Assembly (NCBI RefSeq): GCF_022179305.1
Contig: NZ_BPQP01000004.1
Coordinates: forward strand, 1 to 64,000
Length of the DNA: 64,000 nucleotides
Direction: 5' to 3'
Origin: Methylobacterium iners
GTDB lineage: Bacteria > Pseudomonadota > Alphaproteobacteria > Rhizobiales > Beijerinckiaceae
Part shown: positions 21,057 to 28,231 of the stretch, one piece after another
Layout: the number at the start of each line of letters is the position of its first letter
Position numbering within the stretch: position 1 is the stretch's first letter
The notes under the pieces: model-generated
What the model was told of the DNA's origin: nothing
The model's database searches: none
What the model saw: the letters and a program-made list of their open reading frames with translations, nothing else
Made by a program: the position numbers and the translations under genes

Positions 21057-21071
21057 CTAACGGGCGCTTAA
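21057..21071 (-). promoter_or_regulatory. degenerate CtrA-type box upstream of the TPR gene
   Basis: On the gene strand it reads TTAA-GCGCCCG-TTAG, one mismatch from TTAA-N7-TTAA. It lies 87 bases upstream of the TPR gene start, in the 118-base gap before it. It would allow separate transcription of the TPR gene. The match is weaker than the three perfect sites. Confidence 0.4.
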
Positions 21072-21088
21072 TGGGCGGGCGCCGGCCC

Positions 21089-21457
21089 TCACTTTCGGCC
21101 GACGAGGCCGGGGATCACCGTCCCGGCCTCGCCGAAGTTCTCCGCCGCCTTGGCGCAATTGACGGGGACGTCCTTGCCGTAGATCTCGGCATAGGCCCGC
21201 ACCCGCAGGAGAAGGTCGCCCTGTTCGAGGTCGGACGGGTCGACGCCGAGGCGGGTGACGACGCCCTTGAGCCGCGCCTCGTCGGGCTGCATCTCGGGGC
21301 AGGATTCCTTCACGAAGCGGACGAGGCCGGCGAGCTTGGCCGCGTTGTTCTTCTGGCGCTCCGCCTTGGTGTCGGGCGGCCGCGCGTCGATCTCGGGCTG
21401 CGCCGCGAGCGGCGTCAGGCAGGCGAGCAGGAGCGCCGCCGCAAGGGTGTGCTTCAC
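21089..21457 (-). CDS. small secreted protein of unknown function
   Basis: About 122 residues, starting at GTG 21457 (a TTG one codon earlier is also possible), with AGGAGG about 9 bases upstream. A signal peptide (HTLAAALLLACLTPLAAQ) precedes a mature, soluble, mostly helical domain containing ARLKGVVTRLGVDPSDLEQGD and two cysteines (in KESCPEMQPDE and PVNCAKAAENFG) that could pair. I do not recognise the family. It follows ialB by 22 bases in the motE block and is probably periplasmic. Confidence 0.65.
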   Translation of the reverse strand: MKHTLAAALLLACLTPLAAQPEIDARPPDTKAERQKNNAAKLAGLVRFVKESCPEMQPDEARLKGVVTRLGVDPSDLEQGDLLLRVRAYAEIYGKDVPVNCAKAAENFGEAGTVIPGLVGRK

Positions 21458-21482
21458 CAAGGGATCCCTCCTTCGAGGCTGT

Positions 21483-22148
21483 TCATCGGCCGAGCGCGAT
21501 CGCCCGCGCGAAGGCGCTCGCGAACCCGCCGAGCGAGACGGTGATCGCCGTCGGCTCCTTCGCGTCGGGCTTCGTGGCGAAGATCGTGAGGGTCTTGGCC
21601 GTCATCATGGTGTCCGTCGCGAGCGTCGGAAGGCTGATCGGAACGAGGCATCCTTCCGCCGAGCAGGTCATGTAGGGCGCGCCCTTGCCCAGAGTCGCGT
21701 CGTCGAGCTTGAAGGTCACGCCGGGCTCGATGTCGAAACCGAAGGGCATCAGGATCACGCCATCGGCGCGCCCCTCGACGGGCGTCTTGAGCTCAAGGGC
21801 GAATTCACGGCGCCCGCTCCGCGCATTGCCCTGCGCCTGCATGACGACGCAGGCGGCGCGCGCCTCGTCGCGGCTGCAGTTCATGGTCCAGTCGGCATAG
21901 GTCTCGCTCACCGTGCTCGCCCCGGCGGGCCAGATGGCCGCGGCGGCCGGCGGTGCGGGCGCGGGAGCCGGGGCAGCCTCTTTCGGCGCGGGCTTCTTCG
22001 GTCGCGGCTGAGGCTTTGGCTTGGGCTCGGCCTTGGGCGCCTCCTCGGCCGGCGCCTCCTGCGCGCGAACCGGCGCGACGCCGGGTCCGAAGGCGAGGCC
22101 AAGGGCGATCAACGCCAGGAGCAGGCCGTGGGGCTTCGACAGGTGCAT
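21483..22148 (-). CDS. invasion-associated locus B (IalB) family protein
   Basis: A 221-residue secreted protein. The signal peptide ends about residue 29 (VAPVRAQ). A Lys/Pro/Ala-rich spacer (about 30-70) follows, then an IalB domain: ETYADWTMNCSR, ACVVMQAQGNA, GVILMPFGFDIEPGV, APYMTCSAEGCLVPISL. The paired cysteines and the W-x-x-x-C motif are typical. IalB was named from Bartonella invasion, but homologues are widespread in free-living Alphaproteobacteria with unclear function. Here it lies between motE and a small secreted gene in a flagellar block. ialB-motE spacing is 86 bases. Confidence 0.85.
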   Translation of the reverse strand: MHLSKPHGLLLALIALGLAFGPGVAPVRAQEAPAEEAPKAEPKPKPQPRPKKPAPKEAAPAPAPAPPAAAAIWPAGASTVSETYADWTMNCSRDEARAACVVMQAQGNARSGRREFALELKTPVEGRADGVILMPFGFDIEPGVTFKLDDATLGKGAPYMTCSAEGCLVPISLPTLATDTMMTAKTLTIFATKPDAKEPTAITVSLGGFASAFARAIALGR

Positions 22149-22234
22149 GCGGCGTCCTCAACCTTCCGCGACGGGCCGGGCCGCCGCGTACCCGCACGGG
22201 CGGGGCGAAGCAATGCGTCGGGACGGGCGCGCCG

Positions 22235-23032
22235 TCAGCGCGCCGGCCGCGGGCCCGGGTCGATCGCGGGCAGCTCGTTCGGCGGAAGGCCGGCAACGGC
22301 GGGTGCGGGCTGGGCGCCGCCGCGAGCCCGGCTCGCCAGCGCCACGGTCAGGCGCTCGGCCGGCTCCGACTGCATCAGGGCCAGGACCTCCGCCATCTTG
22401 CGGGGGTTCATCGCGAGGACGATGGGCACCAGCACGTCGAGGGCGAGCCGGTCGAAGACGCGGGCGGCGTCCTTCGGCTTCATCGTCTCGTACATGGTCA
22501 CGATGTTCTTCAGGGCGGCCTTCTCGGCCTCGGCCTGCTGCGCGTTGCCGCCCCCGCCCTGGGTCTCGGACTTTTTGAGGTCTTGGACGCCCTCCTCCAG
22601 CTTGCGCTCCGCGGTGCCGATCACCTGCTCGCGGAGGTCGAGGGCCTCGCTGCGCTGCTTGAGGGCGTCGCGCCGCGACGCGAGCCGTTCCAGCAGCGCG
22701 CGCTCTGTGGGCGAAATCGGCTCGGCCGACAGGGACGCCTTCGGTTCCGCCTCCGGCTTGACCTCGGGCGCCTTCTCGCTCTCCTTCGGGGTGACGGAGC
22801 CAGTCGTCAGGGGATCGGGGATCTCGTAGCCGGTGCGGGCCTTCGCGATGACGCGGGCGAAGTCCGGCAGAGGGCCGCCAGGCACGGGCCGGTCGGAGCG
22901 CACGTCCTCAACGGCAAGCGCCGAGAGCTTGAGCACGAGCAGGCCGACCGCTGCGAGGGTCACGGCATCAATCAGGCGCAGCTTGTATGGCCGGGCCTGC
23001 GGGACCCACGCGAAGGTGCCGGGCTTCTTCAC
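22235..23032 (-). CDS. motE: MotE-type flagellar motor chaperone
   Basis: A 265-residue membrane-anchored periplasmic protein. One N-terminal transmembrane helix (about 24-42, IDAVTLAAVGLLVLKLSAL) is followed by a long coiled coil (about 120-190, RALLERLASRRDALKQRSEALDLR-like). A C-terminal MgtE-N-like domain (VTMYETMKPKDAARVFDRL, ALMQSEPAERLTVALA) completes the protein. In Sinorhizobium meliloti MotE is the periplasmic chaperone of the motor protein MotC. The GTG start overlaps the upstream stop by four bases (GTGA), so translation is probably coupled. No MotC gene is visible in this window. Confidence 0.82.
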   Translation of the reverse strand: MKKPGTFAWVPQARPYKLRLIDAVTLAAVGLLVLKLSALAVEDVRSDRPVPGGPLPDFARVIAKARTGYEIPDPLTTGSVTPKESEKAPEVKPEAEPKASLSAEPISPTERALLERLASRRDALKQRSEALDLREQVIGTAERKLEEGVQDLKKSETQGGGGNAQQAEAEKAALKNIVTMYETMKPKDAARVFDRLALDVLVPIVLAMNPRKMAEVLALMQSEPAERLTVALASRARGGAQPAPAVAGLPPNELPAIDPGPRPAR

Positions 23033-23574
23033 GCGGCGCGGCTCCGCAGGCGGCCCAGGGCCCGCTCCGACATGGCGCGTGCCGCGGCGGCAGCAGCGCC
23101 GAGGCGCTCGCCGTTGGAGGGCGCGGCGGGCGCAGGCTCAGGCTCGCGCGGGGAGGCCTGCACCGGCACCGGCCGAGGCCCGGCGACGGGTTCCGGCGCA
23201 GGCCTCTCGGCGGGCGCTGCGGCGGGCCGACCGGGCTGAGCATGGCTGACGATCGCGGCGATCCGCGCGATCACCGCCTCGCCCGCCGCGATGTGGCCGG
23301 AGAGGTCGGCGGCGTAGCGCTCGGCCGTACCGAGGCGCTCGCCCAGCGTCCGGTCGCATTCGTCCAGCGTTGCCCGCAGGCCGGCGATGGCGCGTTCCGC
23401 GGTGGAGGTCGCGATGACGAGGTCGCCGATGGTCTGCCGGAGCGCCGCCTCGTCGCCCTTCAGCTTGGCGATGCGTCGGCTGAGCCGCAGGGAGGAGAGG
23501 ATCGTCGCCACGAGGAGCACGGCGACGAGGGCATCGGCGAGGAGTGTGACGAGGAGGCTCATGGCTTGGCTCAC
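23029..23574 (-). CDS. DUF6468 flagellar-locus membrane protein
   Basis: A 181-residue protein with one N-terminal membrane helix (LLVTLLADALVAVLLVATILSSL), then a coiled coil (LRLSRRIAKLKGDEAALRQTIGDLV to about residue 105). A Pro/Ala-rich tail ends in a basic helix (SERALGRLRSRAA). The pattern matches DUF6468 proteins found next to fliM and motE in Alphaproteobacteria; no function is established to my knowledge. It overlaps fliM upstream and motE downstream by four bases each, so the three are translationally coupled. Start is GTG 23574, with ATG 23562 as the alternative. Confidence 0.75.
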   Translation of the reverse strand: MSQAMSLLVTLLADALVAVLLVATILSSLRLSRRIAKLKGDEAALRQTIGDLVIATSTAERAIAGLRATLDECDRTLGERLGTAERYAADLSGHIAAGEAVIARIAAIVSHAQPGRPAAAPAERPAPEPVAGPRPVPVQASPREPEPAPAAPSNGERLGAAAAAARAMSERALGRLRSRAA

Positions 23575-24785
23575 CCGTCGTTGCGGTTGTTCATGGAGGC
23601 CTCGAAGGCCTGGAAGGTCGTGCGCGAGCGCCGCAGGGGCCGGGTCAGCTGAACCGCGATGTTGTCGTCGATCCGCCCGATCCGCCCCTGCGTGAGCGCC
23701 CAGTCGCCGCAGCGGACCGTGATCAGGTCCGAGGGCTTCGAATCGAACATGATGGTGTCGCCGACCTTCAGCGAGAGCACCTTCTTGAGGGGCAGCATCA
23801 TCTCGTGGAGCACGGCGTCCATCTTGGCGTCCGCCTGCCAGATCTCGGTGGCGAGGTGGCTCTCCCAGACGTGATCGCGGCCGAGCTTCTCGCCCATGAA
23901 GCTCTGCATGAGCAATTCACGGATGGGCTCGATCGTAGCGTAGGGAAACAGGATCTGGAGCTGACCGCCGCGGCCGTCCATGTCGAGCTTGAGGCTGATC
24001 AGGATGGCGGCGTTGGCCGGGCGGGTGATGGTGGCGAAGCGCGGGTTCGTCTCGATCCGGTCGATGCCGAAGCGGACCGGCGAGAGCGGCTGGAACGAGA
24101 GTTCGAGGTCGGTGAGGATGATCTCGACGAGGCGGCGCACGAGCTGCATCTCGATCGTCGTGAACGGTCGTCCGTCCAGGCGCGAGGACGAGCCGCCGCG
24201 CTTGCCGCCGAGGAGCAGGTCCAGGGTCGAGTAGGCCAGGTTCGATTCGACGGTGACGAGGCCCGAATTTTCCCAGGCGTCGGCCCGGAAGACGCCGAGA
24301 AGCGTCGGCAGGGGGATGGAGTTGAGGTAGTCGCCGAAGCGAACCGAGGTGATGTTGTCGAGCGTAACCTCGACGTTGTCCTGGAAGAAGTTGCGCAGGC
24401 TCGTCGACAGCAACCGGATCATCCGGTCGAAGACGATTTCGAGCATCGGCAGGCGTTCGTACTGAACGACGCCGGAATCGACGATGGCGCGGACGCCGCC
24501 CGCCCCCGAGGCGGAGAGCTCGCGCAGCGAGAAGCCGAGGACGCCGTCGATCTCGTCCTGGTTCAGGATGCGGTCGTTGCCGGCGAGCTCCGGGAGATTG
24601 TCGGTCTCCCCGTCCTCGATCATCGTCGCCCATTCGGCGGCGACGTCGCTGCTGCCCGCGGTCGTGCCCTGCTCGGCGAGCGCCGCGCCCCATTCGTCGG
24701 CGAGCGAATCGCCGCTGCCGCCGTCGCCCTGCTCGAGCAGCGCGGCGGACCAGTCGTCCTCTTCCATCTCGTCGGGTCCGGCCAT
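23571..24785 (-). CDS. fliM: flagellar motor switch protein FliM with repeated N-terminus
   Basis: C-ring protein that binds CheY-P and sets rotor switching. The 404-residue product has the CheY-binding-type motif ILNQDEIDGVLGF at about 73-85, normally at the very N-terminus. The middle domain (YERLPMLEIVFDRMIRLLSTSLRNF, SIPLPTLLGVFRADAW, LGGKRGGSS) and the C-terminal FliN-like SpoA domain (VLSLKVGDTIMFDSKPSDLITVRCGD) follow. Residues 1-60 contain three copies, exactly 20 residues apart (Trp12, Trp32, Trp52), of a D-x-W-x-x-A-L-x-E-Q-like motif. The gene follows fliL by 33 bases and overlaps the DUF6468 gene. Confidence 0.95.
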   Translation of the reverse strand: MAGPDEMEEDDWSAALLEQGDGGSGDSLADEWGAALAEQGTTAGSSDVAAEWATMIEDGETDNLPELAGNDRILNQDEIDGVLGFSLRELSASGAGGVRAIVDSGVVQYERLPMLEIVFDRMIRLLSTSLRNFFQDNVEVTLDNITSVRFGDYLNSIPLPTLLGVFRADAWENSGLVTVESNLAYSTLDLLLGGKRGGSSSRLDGRPFTTIEMQLVRRLVEIILTDLELSFQPLSPVRFGIDRIETNPRFATITRPANAAILISLKLDMDGRGGQLQILFPYATIEPIRELLMQSFMGEKLGRDHVWESHLATEIWQADAKMDAVLHEMMLPLKKVLSLKVGDTIMFDSKPSDLITVRCGDWALTQGRIGRIDDNIAVQLTRPLRRSRTTFQAFEASMNNRNDG

Positions 24786-24818
24786 GGCTCTCGGTACTGT
24801 CCTGATCGTGTGGGCCGG

Positions 24819-25325
24819 CTACTGGACGACCACGTCCTTGAAGAGCACCGCCTCGGCGCGGGCCGGATGGATCGCCACGTTGACCCGCCGCAGCAATTCC
24901 TCGCGCAGGCGGTACATGCCGGCCGAACCCGCGAGGTCGCTGGCGCGCAGCTCGCGCATGTAGACCTGGAAGGTGTCCTCGATGCGCGGCATCAGGGGCT
25001 TCACCTCGCCCTCGACCTTCGCGTCCTTCAGCTCCAGGGCGACCTTGATCTTGGCGAAGCGGGTCTTGTCCTGGCCGGGCTCGTTGGCGAGGTTGACCAT
25101 CATCTCCCGCACTTCGAGGAAGACGATGGGCTTCTTGACCTCGGCCATGGCCTTCTCGGCCTCGGCGGCCGGCTTCTTCTTCATCATGAAGTAGCCCCCA
25201 CCGCCGCCTGCGAGCAGCAGCACCGCGCCGGCGATCATGATGAGCTTCTTCTTCGAGCCCTGCGGGGCTTCGCCCTCCGCCGCCTCGCCTTCGGCGGCGG
25301 GCGCCTTTTTCGGCTTCTTGGCCAT
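24819..25325 (-). CDS. fliL: flagellar basal body-associated protein FliL
   Basis: A 168-residue single-pass inner-membrane protein that surrounds and supports the stator. It starts MAKKPKKAPAAEGEAAEGE at ATG 25325, a charged cytoplasmic lead. One helix follows (LIMIAGAVLLLAGGGGGYFMM), and then the periplasmic stomatin-like FliL domain (FLEVREMMVNLAN, RFAKIKVALELKD, ELRASDLAGSAGMYRLREELLRRVN). An upstream in-frame ATG adds five residues. It is the first gene of the fliL-fliM-DUF6468-motE block. A perfect CtrA-type box lies about 86 bases upstream. Confidence 0.94.
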   Translation of the reverse strand: MAKKPKKAPAAEGEAAEGEAPQGSKKKLIMIAGAVLLLAGGGGGYFMMKKKPAAEAEKAMAEVKKPIVFLEVREMMVNLANEPGQDKTRFAKIKVALELKDAKVEGEVKPLMPRIEDTFQVYMRELRASDLAGSAGMYRLREELLRRVNVAIHPARAEAVLFKDVVVQ

Positions 25326-25410
25326 CTTGCGCGCCCTCAAAGGTCCGGGACCAAATCCCGCCGAGCATGTCGTGAGACACGGCTTCGTTGAGAGATATCG
25401 AGCGTCACGG

Positions 25411-25425
25411 TTAACGCGTCGTTAA
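25411..25425 (-). promoter_or_regulatory. CtrA-type box upstream of fliL
   Basis: TTAA-CGCGTCG-TTAA, a perfect TTAA-N7-TTAA match, lies 86 bases before the fliL ATG in the 272-base region divergent to flgF. In Caulobacter the corresponding fliL-fliM promoter is CtrA-dependent; the parallel is an inference. Confidence 0.7.
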
Positions 25426-25540
25426 GGCGGCAAAAGCTGCCGGGTCGGACCTGCCGAGGGACGGGATCGACTGGGGCCGACTATGAGCGTTCGTGCGGCT
25501 AACCACCTCTCAGTTCTAGGGAATTTCGGCCGCCGCCGGT

Positions 25541-25555
25541 TGGCACGGCCCATGC
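25541..25555 (+). promoter_or_regulatory. sigma-54-like promoter of flgF
   Basis: TGGCACG-GCCC-ATGC matches the -24/-12 consensus TGGCACG-N4-TTGC with exact spacing and one mismatch (A for T). Transcription would start near 25567, about 30 bases before the flgF ATG. In Caulobacter the hook/rod operons are sigma-54 dependent. No enhancer site was recognised. Confidence 0.55.
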
Positions 25556-25597
25556 GGACATGATCACCGTCGCCGTCTCGCTGGGCCTGGTCAATCG

Positions 25598-26338
25598 ATG
25601 CAGAACGCACTGTTCGTCGGAGTTTCGAGCCAGGTTGCGCTCCAGCGTGATCTAGAGGTGATCGCCAACAACATGGCGAACGTCTCGACCAACGGCTTCA
25701 AGACCCGCAACACCCGCTTCCAGGAATACCTGATGCCGGTGGCGAGCGCCGATTCCTTCAAGCGGCCCGACCGCAAGCTCTCCTACGTCATCGACCAGGG
25801 CACGGCCCTCGACCTTGGCCAGGGCCCGATCGAGCAGACGGGCAACCCGCTGCACGTGGCCCTGCGCGGCGAGGCCTTCCTCGCCGTTCAGACGCCGGAG
25901 GGCGAGCGCTACACCCGCAACGGCGCCCTGGAGACCGATGCGCAGGGCCGGATCGTCACCAGCGACGGCTACCCCGTGCAGGGCGACGGCGGCCCCATTC
26001 AGATCAACGCGCAGGAGGCCGGCCTCTGGATCGGCCCGGACGGGACGGTCTCGACCAATCTCGGCATCCGCGGGCGCCTGCGCCTCGTCACCTTCGCGAA
26101 CCCGCAGGGTCTGACGAACCAGGGCGCCAACCTCTACGCCTCGCGGGACCAGCCGCAGGCCGCAGGCCTCGCCGGCAGGCTCGAGTCCGGGGCGCTCGAG
26201 CGCTCGAACGTCAAGCCGGTCGTCGAGATGACCCGGCTCATGGACGTGAACCGCACCTACACCATGGTCTCGAGCGTGATCTCACGCCTCGACGAGTTGC
26301 GCGGCACGGCGATCCGCCGTCTCGCCGACGTCGCTTAA
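25598..26338 (+). CDS. flgF: flagellar proximal rod protein FlgF
   Basis: A 246-residue rod protein. It starts MQNALFVGVSSQVALQRDLE with VIANNMANVSTNGFK, the flagellar axial-protein signature. The FlgEFG central domain follows (RGEAFLAVQTPEGERYTRNGALE, GRIVTSDGYPVQGDGGPI). The C-terminal helix (VKPVVEMTRLMDVNRTYTMVSS) packs against the N-terminal one in the rod. It is first of the rightward flgF-flgG-flgA-flgH operon and lies 12 bases before flgG. Length matches FlgF and is shorter than FlgG. Confidence 0.95.
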   Translation: MQNALFVGVSSQVALQRDLEVIANNMANVSTNGFKTRNTRFQEYLMPVASADSFKRPDRKLSYVIDQGTALDLGQGPIEQTGNPLHVALRGEAFLAVQTPEGERYTRNGALETDAQGRIVTSDGYPVQGDGGPIQINAQEAGLWIGPDGTVSTNLGIRGRLRLVTFANPQGLTNQGANLYASRDQPQAAGLAGRLESGALERSNVKPVVEMTRLMDVNRTYTMVSSVISRLDELRGTAIRRLADVA

Positions 26339-26350
26339 GGATATCCGACG

Positions 26351-27142
26351 ATGCGCGCGCTCTACGCCGCCGCCACGGGCATGGCGGCCCAGGAACTCAA
26401 CGTCCAAGTCATCTCGAACAACATCGCGAACCTGCGCACCACGGGCTACAAGCGCCAGCAGCCGCACTTCCAGGATCTGCTCTACCAGAACCTGCGGCGG
26501 GCCGGCTCCTCGACCTCGGACCAGAACACCCAGCTCCCCGCGGGCCTGGCGATCGGCTCAGGCGTGAAGACGACCTCGACCGCGCGGGTGATGTCGCAGG
26601 GCACGCTGTCCTCGACCGAGAAGCAGTACGACGTCGCCATCCGCGGCGAGGGCCTGTTCCGGGTGACGCTGCCGGATGGCCGCACCGCCTATACCCGCGA
26701 CGGCTCGTTCGACCTCTCCGCGCAGGGCCAGCTCGTCACCCGCGACGGCTACCTCGTCGATCCCGGCGTCACGGTGCCGAACACGGCGACCAGCGTGACG
26801 ATCAGCGCGCAGGGCGCGGTCCAGGCGACGGTGCCGGGCCAGACCGCGCCGCAGGCGCTCGGCCAGTTCCAGCTCTCCCGCTTCGTGAACAAGGTCGGCC
26901 TGGAATCCATCGGCGACAACCTCTTCGTCGAGACCGCCGCCTCGGGTCCGGCGATCAACGGCCTGCCGGGTGCCGAGGGCTTCGGCAACCTGCAGCAGAG
27001 CTACCTCGAGGAGGCGAACGTCAACGCCGTCACCGAGATCTCGTCGCTGATCGCGGCGCAGCGCGCCTACGAGATGAACTCGAAGGTCGTCACGGCGGCC
27101 GACCAGATGCTCTCCACCACGTCGCAGATGTTCCGCGGCTGA
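26351..27142 (+). CDS. flgG: flagellar distal rod protein FlgG
   Basis: A 263-residue distal rod protein. MRALYAAATGMAAQELNVQVISNNIANLRTTGYK-type opening, then the FlgG-specific GSGVKTTSTARVMSQGTLSSTEKQYDVAIRGEGLFRV and FVNKVGLESIGDNLFVETAASG. The C-terminus EEANVNAVTEISSLIAAQRAYEMNSKVVTAADQML is highly conserved. It is exported by the flagellar type III system. It follows flgF by 12 bases and precedes flgA by 23 bases in the same operon. Confidence 0.97.
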   Translation: MRALYAAATGMAAQELNVQVISNNIANLRTTGYKRQQPHFQDLLYQNLRRAGSSTSDQNTQLPAGLAIGSGVKTTSTARVMSQGTLSSTEKQYDVAIRGEGLFRVTLPDGRTAYTRDGSFDLSAQGQLVTRDGYLVDPGVTVPNTATSVTISAQGAVQATVPGQTAPQALGQFQLSRFVNKVGLESIGDNLFVETAASGPAINGLPGAEGFGNLQQSYLEEANVNAVTEISSLIAAQRAYEMNSKVVTAADQMLSTTSQMFRG

Positions 27143-27165
27143 TCCGGTTCCTGAGGAGCACCCCG

Positions 27166-28203
27166 ATGTACGCCCTGAAGCCGATCCGCCGCGTCGCCCC
27201 CGCCCGAGTCACCTGCCTGACCGCCGGCGTCGTGGCCCGGACCTTCCTCGCCCTCGTGGCGCTGGGCCTCCTGGCGCTGCCGGTGCTGGCCCAGGATGGG
27301 CAGCGCCTACGCCTGCGCGGCGACGTGACCGCCCGCGGCGACGTGCTGACGCTGGGCGAGCTTCTGGAAGGCGCCTCCGCCGAGGCGGCCCGCCGCCCGC
27401 TGTTCCGGGCGCCGGCGCTCGGCGCCACTGGCACCATCCAGGCCCGCCGGATCGCGGACGCGGTCGCGGCCCTCGGCCTCGGCGAGATCGAGACCGACGG
27501 CCTCGTGCAGGTCGCGGTGCAGCGGGCCGCCCGCCGCATCGGGACGTCGGAGATCGAGGCCGCTCTCAAGCGGGCGCTCGAGACCGCCCACGGCCTCGAT
27601 CCCCGCAATCTGGCGATCCGGATCGACGGCGCGGCGCCGACCCTCCTCGCGCCGGTGGACCTCAACGGTCCCGTCGCCGCTCTCGACCTCGCCTACGACG
27701 CGCGCTCGCGCCGCGTCGCGGCGCTGGTGACGCTCGGCGAGCGCCAGGCCTCCCTGCGCGTCTCGGGTCAGGTGCTCGAGATGCGGGAGGTCGCGATCCT
27801 GGTGCGCGCGCTCAACCGCGGCGAGGCGATGACGGCGGCCGATCTCACGACCGAACGACGTCCCCGCGAGGCGGCTCCGGCCGACGCGCAGACGGGGGTC
27901 GCCGGCCTCACGGGTCAGGTCGCTCAGCGTGCGCTGGGCGCCGGAGCCGTACTGCGGGCCGGCGATATCGCGCCGCCCGATCTCGTGACCCGCGGCGAGG
28001 CTGTGACCATCGTGTTCGACGCCCCGGGCCTCAACCTGTCCCTTCGCGGGCAGGCCAACGAGAACGGCCGGCTCGGTGCCATGATCAACGTCACGAACCC
28101 GGTCTCGAAGAAGGTTCTCGCCGCCACCGTGATCGGTCCCGGCCGGGTCTCGGTGGGGCCGCCGCCGGCCCGCCAGACCAACGCCGCCCTCGACATCCGC
28201 TGA
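27166..28203 (+). CDS. flgA: flagellar P-ring assembly chaperone FlgA
   Basis: A periplasmic chaperone for FlgI. The 345-residue protein has a Sec signal peptide (TFLALVALGLLALPVLAQ, ending about residue 43). The C-terminal SAF/FlgA domain contains VLVRALNRGEAMTAADLTTERR-like, TGQVAQRALGAGAVLRAGDIAPPDLVTRGEAVTIVF and RLGAMINVTNPVSKKVL. It is longer than enteric FlgA (about 220), with an extra N-terminal domain (about 45-200), as usual in this class. It lies between flgG and flgH. flgI is not adjacent. Confidence 0.92.
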   Translation: MYALKPIRRVAPARVTCLTAGVVARTFLALVALGLLALPVLAQDGQRLRLRGDVTARGDVLTLGELLEGASAEAARRPLFRAPALGATGTIQARRIADAVAALGLGEIETDGLVQVAVQRAARRIGTSEIEAALKRALETAHGLDPRNLAIRIDGAAPTLLAPVDLNGPVAALDLAYDARSRRVAALVTLGERQASLRVSGQVLEMREVAILVRALNRGEAMTAADLTTERRPREAAPADAQTGVAGLTGQVAQRALGAGAVLRAGDIAPPDLVTRGEAVTIVFDAPGLNLSLRGQANENGRLGAMINVTNPVSKKVLAATVIGPGRVSVGPPPARQTNAALDIR

Positions 28204-28231
28204 CCCCGTCCTCCTGCCTCCGGCCGCCCCG

